From Hymenobacter artigasi (GTDB lineage Bacteria; Bacteroidota; Bacteroidia; Cytophagales; Hymenobacteraceae): a DNA stretch of 64,000 nt. The DNA lies in NCBI RefSeq assembly GCF_012275535.1, contig NZ_JAAVTK010000003.1, positions 310,001-374,000 of the forward strand, written 5' to 3'. Every line of letters starts with the position of its first letter. Position 1 is the first letter of the stretch. A program made the position numbers and the translations under genes. Shown here in pieces: positions 9,801-18,762 of this stretch. The notes under the pieces were generated by a model, which saw only the letters and a program-made list of their open reading frames with translations, did no database searches and had not been told where the DNA came from.

Positions 9801-10177
9801 GCAGGATTTGTACCAGTAGTAGTAGTGCCTAAATTACCTGCAAATACACGATAAAGCAACTCACCAGTTGTGTATGTAGCACTACCCGCAGCTTCCTGCA
9901 CGCTTACAGTACCACCAGTAATCCGAAATACATCAGAAGTGCTAAAAGTACCGAAATCCTTGTTAAAGAAGTTATTAACTCCAACGACACCTGCTTGGGT
10001 ATCGTATGTACCCGATGTGCCGCGCACATTTATTGTTACCGAGTTGCTTACAATCTGCGTCTGAGCCGACGCCGACTGAACAGCACCCAAGCCCAAGAAC
10101 AAGGCAAAAAGCGGGATGAGAGAACTGAGGAAGCCTCGCTGTCGCAACAGCTTCTGAGTAAAGGTTAATGTTTGCAT
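6884..10177 (-). CDS. Large secreted surface protein with type A T9SS sorting domain
   Basis: A 1097-residue exported protein. Residues 1-39 form a Sec signal ending ASAQ. The middle is rich in Thr, Asn, Gly and Ser in beta-sandwich-like repeats, with several segments of the form GVRTFSLGSGN/GVRTFILDPGVN that suggest repeated adhesin-like modules, then a central LIRDLGAGSAVPYPN region. The last 85 residues are a canonical type A sorting domain: FVAYPNPLNAGN, LLVTDMTGRTL, LKAGMYLVKI and a basic end NLKVVKQ. The protein is therefore predicted to be exported by T9SS and attached to, or released from, the cell surface. No enzymatic motif was recognised. A TACCTTTG promoter lies 72 bp upstream. 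Confidence 0.88.
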   Translation of the reverse strand: MQTLTFTQKLLRQRGFLSSLIPLFALFLGLGAVQSASAQTQIVSNSVTINVRGTSGTYDTQAGVVGVNNFFNKDFGTFSTSDVFRITGGTVSVQEAAGSATYTTGELLYRVFAGNLGTTTTGTNPAFTSIDLGTGVLDAGTNIRTFTISGAAINLLTSATSSVTPGTSNRFDIRFRVTDTDDNAKSSTIRNSVFTLVAPPSNGVTFSGESVTVDQGNGTVNYPGTAFNVKLTDQKPGSTSAPAFDINSGQLILQGGTLTTTETGTFVVNGANLDYTLFDPSFNQVSTGTLQLAQQTSSGGVRTFSLGSGNTNLISLVASAGVGYTIQVTFHATYQVNGTGLPQRANDNNSYAATFDVTGTKTPAPTVQGNTIGIAPNNSGSVTYNINPAGSRNFVGADLSSAANNGTAYDVNNGQLRLNLTSVTTTEAGANTISNVVLYYRTRLSGTSGGAFQPINLTQSGNTVNGVRTFILDPGVNNINPQPNLIATPAVTAAGNYVVDVYYQASGTNSITNTNFTITDPNGAPANYYSANFTVTGTPIAQTIWTGSINDNWFDARNWSAGVPNKTTNALIRDLGAGSAVPYPNVNSDVATPTYSNLNSGPAECLNLIMGGTSQGSRSITRLVVGQLKVYGDFDNSFDSFIQRENTIMEFAGSANQTITGGSFVRVDISGGATKAVAGIMNVSEAINFLTPSVGAVNPIIANRYTALNANAGVLTTDILKPLLSVIVLADRAITNGNNGAQLNGETDFSYLRGFARTTRQGVLVGETRTYGNMGMTLTFTGTNSPGNVDVTRNTVEAYAPVSGRFGIRRIFGVRPGDQTTNTGGLIATMVFHYRDSETQDLNGADIRTPGNSSIPEDQLTIFYSNNGGGAFSLIGRDGPVDQVNNNVTKTGVTRFATFTLGSTETPLPVRLMAFDAKRIGSDALVTWQTASEENSKGYEVQVSTNGTEYRTLTSVPSASPNTTQVTTYSYVDKEANKTGKRYYRLHQLDLDGKDAFFAPTVVSFDGKAPASNFVAYPNPLNAGNELHVALQSAATGTAKLLVTDMTGRTLQQQNVVLTGGLTDASVVGMGDLKAGMYLVKITLPSGEVKNLKVVKQ

Positions 10178-10248
10178 GTATTGGAGGGTTGGATGTTAGA
10201 GATAATGAAACGCTTGGAGCGCGTATTACACGGCGAGCCGCATATACG

Positions 10249-10256
10249 CAAAGGTA
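10249..10256 (-). promoter_or_regulatory. -7 box of the surface-protein promoter (TACCTTTG)
   Basis: An exact TAnnTTTG match on the minus strand, 72 bp before the surface-protein start, in an AT-rich gap (10178-10388) that otherwise holds nothing recognised. No good -33 TTG is seen at the usual spacing. Confidence 0.5.
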
Positions 10257-10388
10257 AAAAAAAGGTCTGACCTAGTCTGAGAAAATTTAAACAAATGCCA
10301 AATCTGTCCAAATAAGCTATTTTTGGCATAAGCTAATCGCAATATGTGAATGCGACTTATTACTGGCTGAACACATAGAAAACCTCGA

Positions 10389-11312
10389 TTAATGAACAAC
10401 GCTGTACGGTACGGTCGCCAAAGCCTTTTTCTCGGCAGGTAGTTCCACACCGAGCAAATCATGTACACTTACCCGGATTTTATTGGAGAGCTGGGTAATG
10501 GGCAAATCGTTGCTGTCGTAGCCGAATGGGTTTTCAATTTCGTTGCCAATCATCTCCAGGCCCAGCATGGCGTAGGCCCCAATCATGGTGACGGGCACCA
10601 TCCACCAGCCGCAGGAATCGACCAGAACCAGGGGCATTACCATAATGAACACGGTGATGTAGCACTTGATGAAAAAACTGTAGGAATACGGAATCGGCGT
10701 GGCCTTGATGCGCTCGCAGGTACCGCTCACCGACATCATGGCCAGGTAGTGCTGCTTGATGTTGATGAGGTGGATGGGGTCGAAAATCTGCACCTGCCGC
10801 AGCTGCTCCACGCTTTCCATGAGCACGGCGATGATGGTAGAGGCCACGCTTTCGGCTTTTTGCAGGCGCTCGATGATGTCGGGCGTGGCCTCCATCTTAT
10901 CGAAGCGCATGCGGTTGCGCAGGCTGCCTTCGAGGGCAATGGGGAAGTTGGAGATGAGGGCAGCGAAGTAGCGGCGGCTGGATTTGGCCTCGCGGGGCAG
11001 CAGCGCATTCATTTCCATGGCCAGGCCCCGGCACTGCGATACCAGAACGCCCCAGACTTTGCGGCCTTCATAGTACCGGTCGTAGGCCGTGTTGGTACGG
11101 AACACCAGCAGTAAGCTGAGCAGAATGCCCAAAATGGACAGGTACTCGCGCCCGATACGCACATTGAGGGTGTGAAAATCGAGGCTGATAACGGCAATGG
11201 CCGAACCATAGAGGCCCACCAGGGCCACGCGCTTCAACAACAGGCGGATAACGGCCGAAGTATGAAAGTGCCACAAGGCCCGCCACCAGTCACCGCCTTG
11301 ATATACAATCAT
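10389..11312 (-). CDS. Bestrophin-family ion channel protein
   Basis: A 307-residue integral membrane protein of the bestrophin (UPF0187/YneE) family, whose bacterial members form pentameric channels. The start ATG at 11312 gives the usual family N-terminus MIVYQGGDWW; a longer open frame reaches 11447 but its extra residues look like untranslated leader. Family motifs seen are the RTNTAYDRYYEGRKVWG segment, SNFPIALEGSLR, and near the C-terminus DSCGWWMVP and the acidic NEIENPFG, which matches the conserved region around the calcium/gate site in eukaryotic homologues. Its conducted ion in this organism cannot be predicted. It is monocistronic and divergent from the DedA gene. Confidence 0.9.
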   Translation of the reverse strand: MIVYQGGDWWRALWHFHTSAVIRLLLKRVALVGLYGSAIAVISLDFHTLNVRIGREYLSILGILLSLLLVFRTNTAYDRYYEGRKVWGVLVSQCRGLAMEMNALLPREAKSSRRYFAALISNFPIALEGSLRNRMRFDKMEATPDIIERLQKAESVASTIIAVLMESVEQLRQVQIFDPIHLINIKQHYLAMMSVSGTCERIKATPIPYSYSFFIKCYITVFIMVMPLVLVDSCGWWMVPVTMIGAYAMLGLEMIGNEIENPFGYDSNDLPITQLSNKIRVSVHDLLGVELPAEKKALATVPYSVVH

Positions 11313-11602
11313 TGAGTAAGAATTATTTTGTCCTGCAACGGCAAATAATTTGCCGGGGTTGGGCTTGCACAGCCGCACCGTAGAATAGTGAAAATGAGCT
11401 TTCGCCGAATCCGTAGCGGTACTACGGCAGGCTTTATCATAGGTCATGCCATATTCTGGCCGCCTAATACTAACCTGAACAGTATAATGGGGCTTCTAAC
11501 GGCTTAATAACATGCCCACTACCCAGAATAGCGGGTTTTGTTTGCCTTGAAAAAAATATCGAATAAATACTACGTCAAAAACCCGGCTGGTCTACCGGGC
11601 CG

Positions 11603-11610
11603 CAAAGGTA
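11603..11610 (-). promoter_or_regulatory. Promoter -7 box (TACCTTTG), probably for the bestrophin gene
   Basis: An exact minus-strand TAnnTTTG with a TTAG about 20 bp further upstream, close to the -33 TTTG consensus. It would give a leader of nearly 300 nt before the bestrophin start. The 423-bp divergent gap 11313-11735 holds nothing else recognised. Confidence 0.45.
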
Positions 11611-11735
11611 AGAACCACAGACTCGGGACGCTAACCGCAGAAAATAATAAACCGGATGCTCGGGTGGCCAATGCCCGGTGGCCGTAGCAGTTTCGGCGGC
11701 AACCGGTTTTCTTTGTGGCTCACTTCACGTCCGGC

Positions 11736-12398
11736 ATGGAAATTATCAAACACTTTTTCGACCTTCTACTTCATCTCGACAAGACCCTGGTAGATGTGGT
11801 ACACAACTATGGCACCTGGACTTACCTGGTGCTGTTCCTGATTATTTTTACCGAAACGGGCATTATCGTATTCCCCTTCCTGCCCGGCGACTCGCTGCTG
11901 TTTGCGGCCGGCGCCCTGGCCGCCCGCCCCGAAACCGGCCTGAACGTGTGGATAATCATTCCGCTGCTGATTGCGGCCGCGTTCATTGGCGACAATGTGA
12001 ACTACGCCGTGGGCGACTACCTGGGCCCCCGGGTATTCCGCGAGGACTTCCGGTTTTTGAACCGCAAATACCTGGACCAGACGCAGGCCTTCTACGCCAA
12101 GCATGGTGGCAAAACTATTATCATGGCGCGCTTCGTGCCCATCGTTCGCACGTTTGCGCCCTTTGTGGCGGGCATCGGCACCATGACGTACCGCCACTTT
12201 GCGTCGTACAGCATTATGGGGGCGGTACTGTGGGTGGTGGTGCTTACGCTGGCCGGCTACCTGTTTGGCAACATCGAGGTGGTGCAAAAGAACTTCGAGC
12301 TGGTTATTCTGGGCATCATTGCGCTGTCGGTGCTGCCGCCGCTGTGGTCGTTTGTGAAAGGGAAGATGGCCGGCCCGGCCGATGCCCCGGCCCGCTAG
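11736..12398 (+). CDS. DedA-family (SNARE-associated/VTT) membrane protein
   Basis: A 220-residue multi-pass inner-membrane protein of the DedA family, whose members act in membrane lipid homeostasis, including undecaprenyl-phosphate and phospholipid scrambling. Both family signatures are present: ETGIIVFPFLPGDSLLFAAG (a glutamate and the P-x-P-G-D loop, about 40-60) and RFVPIVRTFAPFVAG (about 130-144) with the two conserved Arg. The ATG at 11736 was chosen because MEIIKHFFDLLL begins the amphipathic N-terminal helix; an in-frame ATG at 11715 is possible. A terminator follows 48 bp downstream. Confidence 0.92.
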   Translation: MEIIKHFFDLLLHLDKTLVDVVHNYGTWTYLVLFLIIFTETGIIVFPFLPGDSLLFAAGALAARPETGLNVWIIIPLLIAAAFIGDNVNYAVGDYLGPRVFREDFRFLNRKYLDQTQAFYAKHGGKTIIMARFVPIVRTFAPFVAGIGTMTYRHFASYSIMGAVLWVVVLTLAGYLFGNIEVVQKNFELVILGIIALSVLPPLWSFVKGKMAGPADAPAR

Positions 12399-12445
12399 CG
12401 GGCAAATGACCCTGCCCCCCGCAGCTACACCGCGCTGCCAGTAGC

Positions 12446-12483
12446 AAGCCGTCCCGGATTTTCGTATCCGGGACGGCTTTTTG
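12446..12483 (+). terminator. Rho-independent terminator after the DedA gene
   Basis: Perfect 14-bp stem AAGCCGTCCCGGAT (12446-12459) with its complement at 12466-12479, loop TTTCGT, then TTTT. It separates the DedA gene from aroE, whose start is 40 bp further on. Confidence 0.88.
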
Positions 12484-12522
12484 CGCTACTTTAGACTGCT
12501 TTTCCATTGCTATTTCGATTCT

Positions 12523-13284
12523 ATGCGTCAGTTCGGGCTCATTGGCCGCACCCTCAACTACTCGTTCTCACAGACGTACTTCAACCAGAAGTTTTACTCG
12601 CAGAGCCTGGCCGACCATGCGTACGAGCTGTTTGAGCTGGCCACCGTGGACGAACTGCCCGCCCTGCTGGCTGCCCACCCCAACCTGGCGGGCCTGAACG
12701 TGACCATTCCCTATAAGGAAACCGTGGTACCCTACCTCGACGAGCTGGCCACTTCGGCCCGCCGCGTGGGCGCGGTGAACGTGATTGAGTGGCTGCCCGA
12801 CGGCCGCCTGCGCGGCCACAACACCGACCTGGTGGGCTTTCGGGAATCGTTGCGCCGGTTTTTTCCGGCTACGCCCGAAGCCCGGGCGCTGGTACTGGGC
12901 GCGGGCGGCGCGGCCAAAGCCGTGAGCGTGGCCCTGAACGACCTGGGCATTGCCTACTGGTCCGTCACACGCAACCCGCTGGGGCACGGCCTCACCTACG
13001 ACGACCTGACGCCGCAGGTGCTGGCCGCGCATCAGCTCATCATTAATACCACGCCGCTGGGCACTTTTCCGCTGGTAGACGAATGCCCGCGCCTGCCCTA
13101 CGAGGCCCTGACGGAACAGCACTATCTGTATGACCTGGTGTATAACCCGGCCGAAACGGTATTTATGGCCAAAGGCCGGGCCGCTGGCGCACAGGTAAAA
13201 AACGGCTTCGAGATGCTGTGCCTGCAAGCTGAGGCGGCCTGGGATATCTGGAATAATCCGGGTATAGAGAATGAGGGACGATGA
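12523..13284 (+). CDS. aroE: Shikimate dehydrogenase
   Basis: A 253-residue enzyme that reduces 3-dehydroshikimate to shikimate with NADPH in the chorismate pathway. The substrate site shows LNYSFSQTYF (shikimate-binding Ser residues, 13-17), NVTIPYKE with the catalytic Lys (K65) and HNTDLVGF with the catalytic Asp (D102); the nucleotide site shows LGAGGAAKAV. It is slightly shorter than E. coli AroE, as usual for Bacteroidota. The ATG at 12523 is chosen over an in-frame TTG at 12481 because it starts directly at MRQFGLIG. No other aro gene is nearby. The sequence TACTTTAG about 35 bp upstream may be its -7 box. Confidence 0.95.
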   Translation: MRQFGLIGRTLNYSFSQTYFNQKFYSQSLADHAYELFELATVDELPALLAAHPNLAGLNVTIPYKETVVPYLDELATSARRVGAVNVIEWLPDGRLRGHNTDLVGFRESLRRFFPATPEARALVLGAGGAAKAVSVALNDLGIAYWSVTRNPLGHGLTYDDLTPQVLAAHQLIINTTPLGTFPLVDECPRLPYEALTEQHYLYDLVYNPAETVFMAKGRAAGAQVKNGFEMLCLQAEAAWDIWNNPGIENEGR

Positions 13285-13392
13285 AAAATCAACTTCCTTG
13301 ATAATCGCTCTTGCAACCTTTTGGAATGGGCGTGCATCTCCCATGAGCCAGCCCGCCACAGGCCGGCTACTTTCTGACTGACACGCCTTTCT

Positions 13393-13461
13393 ATGCAAGC
13401 GAAAATGGACTCTTCTACCCTTCTTCCCCTGGCCGGCACGGGTTACCGGGCACAGGCATGA
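13393..13461 (+). other. Possible 22-codon upstream ORF coupled to the sigma-factor start
   Basis: A short frame (MQAKMDSSTLLPLAGTGYRA...) whose TGA overlaps the sigma-factor ATG as ATGA. Such overlap permits translational coupling. There is no homology evidence for the peptide, so this may be chance or the gene may start elsewhere. Confidence 0.25.
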
Positions 13462-14114
13462 GCAGCGCTCTTACTTGGTTCGCATTTGGGGCCGATGACG
13501 TGCTGCCCGACCAGCCCACGGCCGCGCCACGCCTCACGGCCAGCCGCAGCACAGCCGTGACCAGCCCACCCACCGAAGCCGAGCTGATTGACGGCTGCCT
13601 GCGCGGCCGCCAGCTGGCCCAGAAGCTGCTCTACGACAAATACGCCGGCAAAATGATGGCCGTGTGCCTACGCTACGCCCAAACCACCTTCGAGGCCGAG
13701 GACGTGTTGCAGGAAGGCTTTCTGACGGTGTTTCGCACGCTGGCCAGCTTCCGGCGCGAGTGCCCGCTGGAATTCTGGATTCGCCGTATCATGATAAACG
13801 CGGCCCTGCGCCAGCACCGCCGCAACGCCTCGCTGGTGGCAGTGAGCGACGGCGACTACCCCGAAACGCTGTCCAGCGAAGAGTTTACCCTCAGCAATTT
13901 CAATTTTCAGGAGCTGCTGGAAATGGTGCAGGAGCTGGCCCCGCGCTACCGCATGGTTTTCAACCTTTATGCTATCGAAGGCTATACCCATAAAGAAATC
14001 GGCGAATTATTGAGCATTACCGAGGGCACCAGCAAATCCCAATATTCCCGGGCCCGCGTCATCCTACAAACTAAACTGGAGCGCCTCGGTGCCCCAACCC
14101 GCCATGTCCGCTAA
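13458..14114 (+). CDS. ECF-type RNA polymerase sigma factor
   Basis: A 218-residue sigma-70 family protein of the extracytoplasmic-function group. Region 2 is seen around LLYDKYAGKMMAVCLRYA, DVLQEGFLTVFRTLASFR and FWIRRIMINAALRQ (about 52-116); region 4 is seen as LAPRYRMVFNLYAIEGYT and HKEIGELLSITEGTSKSQYS (about 160-200), the helix-turn-helix that reads -35 elements. An unconserved, Thr/Pro-rich N-terminal extension of about 40 residues precedes region 2, so the true start could be a little downstream. The stop overlaps the start of the next gene by 11 bp, a typical sigma/regulator pair arrangement that implies co-translation and functional linkage. Confidence 0.92.
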   Translation: MSSALTWFAFGADDVLPDQPTAAPRLTASRSTAVTSPPTEAELIDGCLRGRQLAQKLLYDKYAGKMMAVCLRYAQTTFEAEDVLQEGFLTVFRTLASFRRECPLEFWIRRIMINAALRQHRRNASLVAVSDGDYPETLSSEEFTLSNFNFQELLEMVQELAPRYRMVFNLYAIEGYTHKEIGELLSITEGTSKSQYSRARVILQTKLERLGAPTRHVR

Positions 14115-15789
14115 TCCTATCGAAAATAACCCTACTCCTAAAACCACCGGCAGCCTGGAGGAATTATTCCGCCACCACCTGGGCGAGGAGGCCGCCGTGC
14201 CCCCGCGCCCTATGCTCTGGGACCAGATTGATAATTCGCTGCTGATTCGGCAGAACGAAACCTACCGCCGTCGCCTCGCGGCTACGCGTTGGGTGGCGGC
14301 GGCCAGCCTGCTGCTGGCCACGTTGGCCGGCACCGGCTGGTGGGCCGGCCGCACCAGCGTGCTGGGCACTTCCGAAGAAATGGCGGCGAACAGCCGGCCG
14401 GCAACTAACAGCCCCATGAGCCGCGCTAATACGGCGGCCACGTTGGGCATGAAAGATGTTGCGGGCCCAGCCGGCACTTCCAGCAGCAATACGCCAGTGG
14501 CCAGCCAGCCCAGCAGTGCTACGCCGGCAGCCAGCCCGGGCTACGCCAATGGGACGGGCGTAGCCGCTACCAACAGCAAGTACACCGGCTTCGGGCCGGC
14601 TTCAACAGTTCGCTACTCGGCGGGCCAGCGCCCGGCGGCTGAATCGGCGGGCCAGGCCGGTCTGGCGGCGGGTGGCGGCACGGCGGCGGCAACCATTGCA
14701 GCCGTAGCGGCGAGCGAAACGACGGCTTCGGCCACCAACCCGACTGCTGACCAGCCGAGCGCTGGGGAGCATTCGGTGAACCAGCTGGCCGAACGGATGC
14801 TGGCGGCGGCTGATGTAGCGGGCAGCGCTGCGGCCGGCACTTCGGCAGCCGTGGGCGGCGGCACGGCCGGCGCGATGGGCAGCAGCGCGACGGCTACAAC
14901 CTCTTTGGCGGCTACTGCTGCTTCGGCCGCGACGGTTGCGCCCGAGGAAGTGAGCCTGCTGGCGGCCCGCCAAACGGCCCTAAGCCTGGCAAATGCCGCC
15001 ACCCTGCCTAACGGGCTGGCCGCAGTGCCGATTGATGAGCTGCCCGCTGTGGCCGCGCACCGCTGGACCTACGGGGCCAGCTACACCGCCGGCGTGTTCA
15101 ATCCCAATGTTAATTTCTCGCGGGCCGGCATCGAGCCGTCGTTCGATTACGACCGGGGCCCTGCTTTTGGTACCGACTCCCCTACCCTGACCGAAGTAGC
15201 CGCCACCGAATACCGCAACAACCTGCGGCCGGGCCTGAGCCAGCGCATTGCGCTGCTGGCCACGCGCCACCTGCGCGGCCACTGGTCGCTGAGCACCGGG
15301 GCCGAATTCACCCAAGCCACGGCGCAGTCGGCATCGTCGGCATCTTTCGTGGGCGAGCAGCTGTTTGACCTGGGCCAGGCCGGTATCAGCCGCCCGCTGC
15401 ATACCACCAATTTCCGCTACAGCATGGGCAGCATTCCGCTGGAAGTGCGCTACAGCAACCCCATGAAACGCGGCTGGAGCCTCTACGGCCGCCTGGGCGG
15501 CGTGGTAACGGCCCTGCTGGGCGTGCGCAGTGACGTGGAAGGCGACCCGGAAGCTACCCGCACCTACTCCATCGCCTCCACGGGCGGGCCTTACCGCCGC
15601 GTGACGGGCAGCCTGCGCGGCGCGGCGGGCACCCAGTTCCGCACCAGCACGGGCAAGTGGGCCTTCACGATGGGCCCGGTGGCTGAAATTGGCCTGCTGG
15701 CCATGAATGCCCATCCGGTGCAGAGCTATTTCGCGCAGAGCCACCCGTATAGCTTCGGGCTGGAAGCGGGCGTGGAGTTTGGGCGGTAG
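14104..15789 (+). CDS. Sigma-linked envelope protein: N-terminal anchor, Ala/Ser/Thr linker, C-terminal beta-barrel
   Basis: A 561-residue protein with three parts. Residues 1-60 are cytoplasmic and carry a motif, LFRHHLGEEAAVPPRPMLWD, like the short segment found in many Bacteroidota anti-sigma-like proteins. Residues 62-82 form one membrane helix. Residues 90-315 are a low-complexity Ala/Ser/Thr/Gly linker. Residues 316-561 are rich in alternating aromatic and polar strands (HRWTYGASYTAGVF, WSLYGRLGGVVTALLGV, YSFGLEAGVEFGR), as in eight-to-ten-stranded outer-membrane barrels. The start at 14104 overlaps the sigma gene by 11 bp; an in-frame ATG at 14089 is possible. The layout suggests a protein linking inner and outer membranes and regulating the sigma factor; that role is inference. 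The linker's high GC may inflate low complexity. Confidence 0.75.
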   Translation: MSANPIENNPTPKTTGSLEELFRHHLGEEAAVPPRPMLWDQIDNSLLIRQNETYRRRLAATRWVAAASLLLATLAGTGWWAGRTSVLGTSEEMAANSRPATNSPMSRANTAATLGMKDVAGPAGTSSSNTPVASQPSSATPAASPGYANGTGVAATNSKYTGFGPASTVRYSAGQRPAAESAGQAGLAAGGGTAAATIAAVAASETTASATNPTADQPSAGEHSVNQLAERMLAAADVAGSAAAGTSAAVGGGTAGAMGSSATATTSLAATAASAATVAPEEVSLLAARQTALSLANAATLPNGLAAVPIDELPAVAAHRWTYGASYTAGVFNPNVNFSRAGIEPSFDYDRGPAFGTDSPTLTEVAATEYRNNLRPGLSQRIALLATRHLRGHWSLSTGAEFTQATAQSASSASFVGEQLFDLGQAGISRPLHTTNFRYSMGSIPLEVRYSNPMKRGWSLYGRLGGVVTALLGVRSDVEGDPEATRTYSIASTGGPYRRVTGSLRGAAGTQFRTSTGKWAFTMGPVAEIGLLAMNAHPVQSYFAQSHPYSFGLEAGVEFGR

Positions 15790-15820
15790 GTCCGAATGCT
15801 TGATGATATAAGCACAACTT

Positions 15821-15935
15821 AAGAACGTCATGCCGAGCGCAACCGAGGCATCTCGCTTGTGGTAGTAATCCTTTTCTTGCGATTGGTTTACTGCTGCACG
15901 CGAGATGCCTCGGCTGCGCTCGGCATGACGTTCTT
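15821..15935. repeat. Palindromic repeat, family A, copy 1
   Basis: Inverted repeat with 36-nt arms (15821-15856 and 15900-15935) differing at one position, around a 43-nt loop. The arm begins AAGAACGTCATGCCGAGCGC. It fills most of the gap between the barrel protein and uvrB. A related copy lies at 38617-38716. It may double as a terminator (TTCTTTTTTC follows). Confidence 0.85.
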
Positions 15936-16022
15936 TTTTCTCCGGTTCTTCCCTACCCTTTTCCTGTTCCCGCGAAACCCATTGCCCGGCATTCGGGTTA
16001 AGGTAGGCTGACCATTTCGGCC

Positions 16023-16030
16023 TACCTTTC
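16023..16030 (+). promoter_or_regulatory. Possible -7 box of uvrB (TACCTTTC)
   Basis: One mismatch from TAnnTTTG and only 8 bp before the uvrB ATG, so the transcript would be nearly leaderless. No consensus -33 element is seen. Confidence 0.35.
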
Positions 16031-16037
16031 GCGTTGC

Positions 16038-18077
<2,040 letters not shown>

Positions 18078-18084
18078 TAAACCA

Positions 18085-18131
18085 GGGCAGGCCCGGTGGC
18101 GCTTCGCAAAAATGCACCGCCGGGCCTGCCC
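18085..18131. terminator. Hairpin between convergent uvrB and exported-protein genes
   Basis: Arms GGGCAGGCCCGG (18085-18096) and its complement (18120-18131) flank a 23-nt loop that itself can pair partly. It lies between two convergent genes and probably serves both, although no T run follows. Confidence 0.6.
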
Positions 18132-18147
18132 TAATCGTAATCCTGGG

Positions 18148-18666
18148 CTACTGGTAGTCTGACTTGCTCAGCTTACCAATCACATAGCCGGGCAGGGAAT
18201 GGCTTTTATCGTATTCCAGCAGCATCTTATACAGCTCGCCGTTGCTAAAGCGCGTAAACTTGCTGATGGCAAGGGCAGTGGGCAGGCCCGCAAATACCAC
18301 GTAACCCAGCGGAGAAATAGTGAAGGTGGTGGTGCCAGTGTTGGTGCGCGTGGTGCCGGTTTGGGCAGATAAAAGGCCCAGCACGGCCCCTCCGCCTACC
18401 AGCCAGACGGCCCCACCCGTCTGCTTTCGGCCGAACATGTGCACCGCCGCCCGCGCCTCCTTGTCGCTTGCGTAGCGCTTATTCAGGTAATCCTTGTACT
18501 TGCCCTTCACTTGCGCGGGCATGAGCAGTGGCTCGACGGCCGGAGTGGTGGCCACCGGCGGGGCCGGGGCAAGTGGCGTAGCAGGAGCTTCGGTTTGGGC
18601 ATGGGCAGCCAGCGTACAGAGGCTCAAAATGCCTACAGTAGCTCGAAAACGGGTAGAAAGCGACAT
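18148..18666 (-). CDS. Exported protein of unknown function
   Basis: A 172-residue protein not recognised as any family. The ATG at 18666 gives a good Sec signal peptide (MSLSTRFRATVGILSLCTLAAHAQ). A Pro/Ala-rich segment follows, then a charged helix (VKGKYKDYLNKRYASDKE) and two hydrophobic stretches (GGAVWLVGGGAVLGLLSA and ISPLGYVVFAGLPTALAI) that could be membrane helices. The C-terminus has LYKMLLEYDKSHSLPGYV. The gene is 97 bp downstream of the amidohydrolase gene, in the same direction, but nothing links the two. Confidence 0.7.
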   Translation of the reverse strand: MSLSTRFRATVGILSLCTLAAHAQTEAPATPLAPAPPVATTPAVEPLLMPAQVKGKYKDYLNKRYASDKEARAAVHMFGRKQTGGAVWLVGGGAVLGLLSAQTGTTRTNTGTTTFTISPLGYVVFAGLPTALAISKFTRFSNGELYKMLLEYDKSHSLPGYVIGKLSKSDYQ

Positions 18667-18762
18667 CAAAAAAGGATGGTGAAACAGGTAGAACCTTGCT
18701 GAATGGAGTTTTAAAAAAAGCCCCACAGGTACAGCACGGCAAAGCTAATGGAAAAGATATTT

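Noticed and set aside
15790..16037. Intrinsic terminator called separately from the family A repeat
   Set aside because: The hairpin is the repeat itself; termination is possible but cannot be separated from the element.
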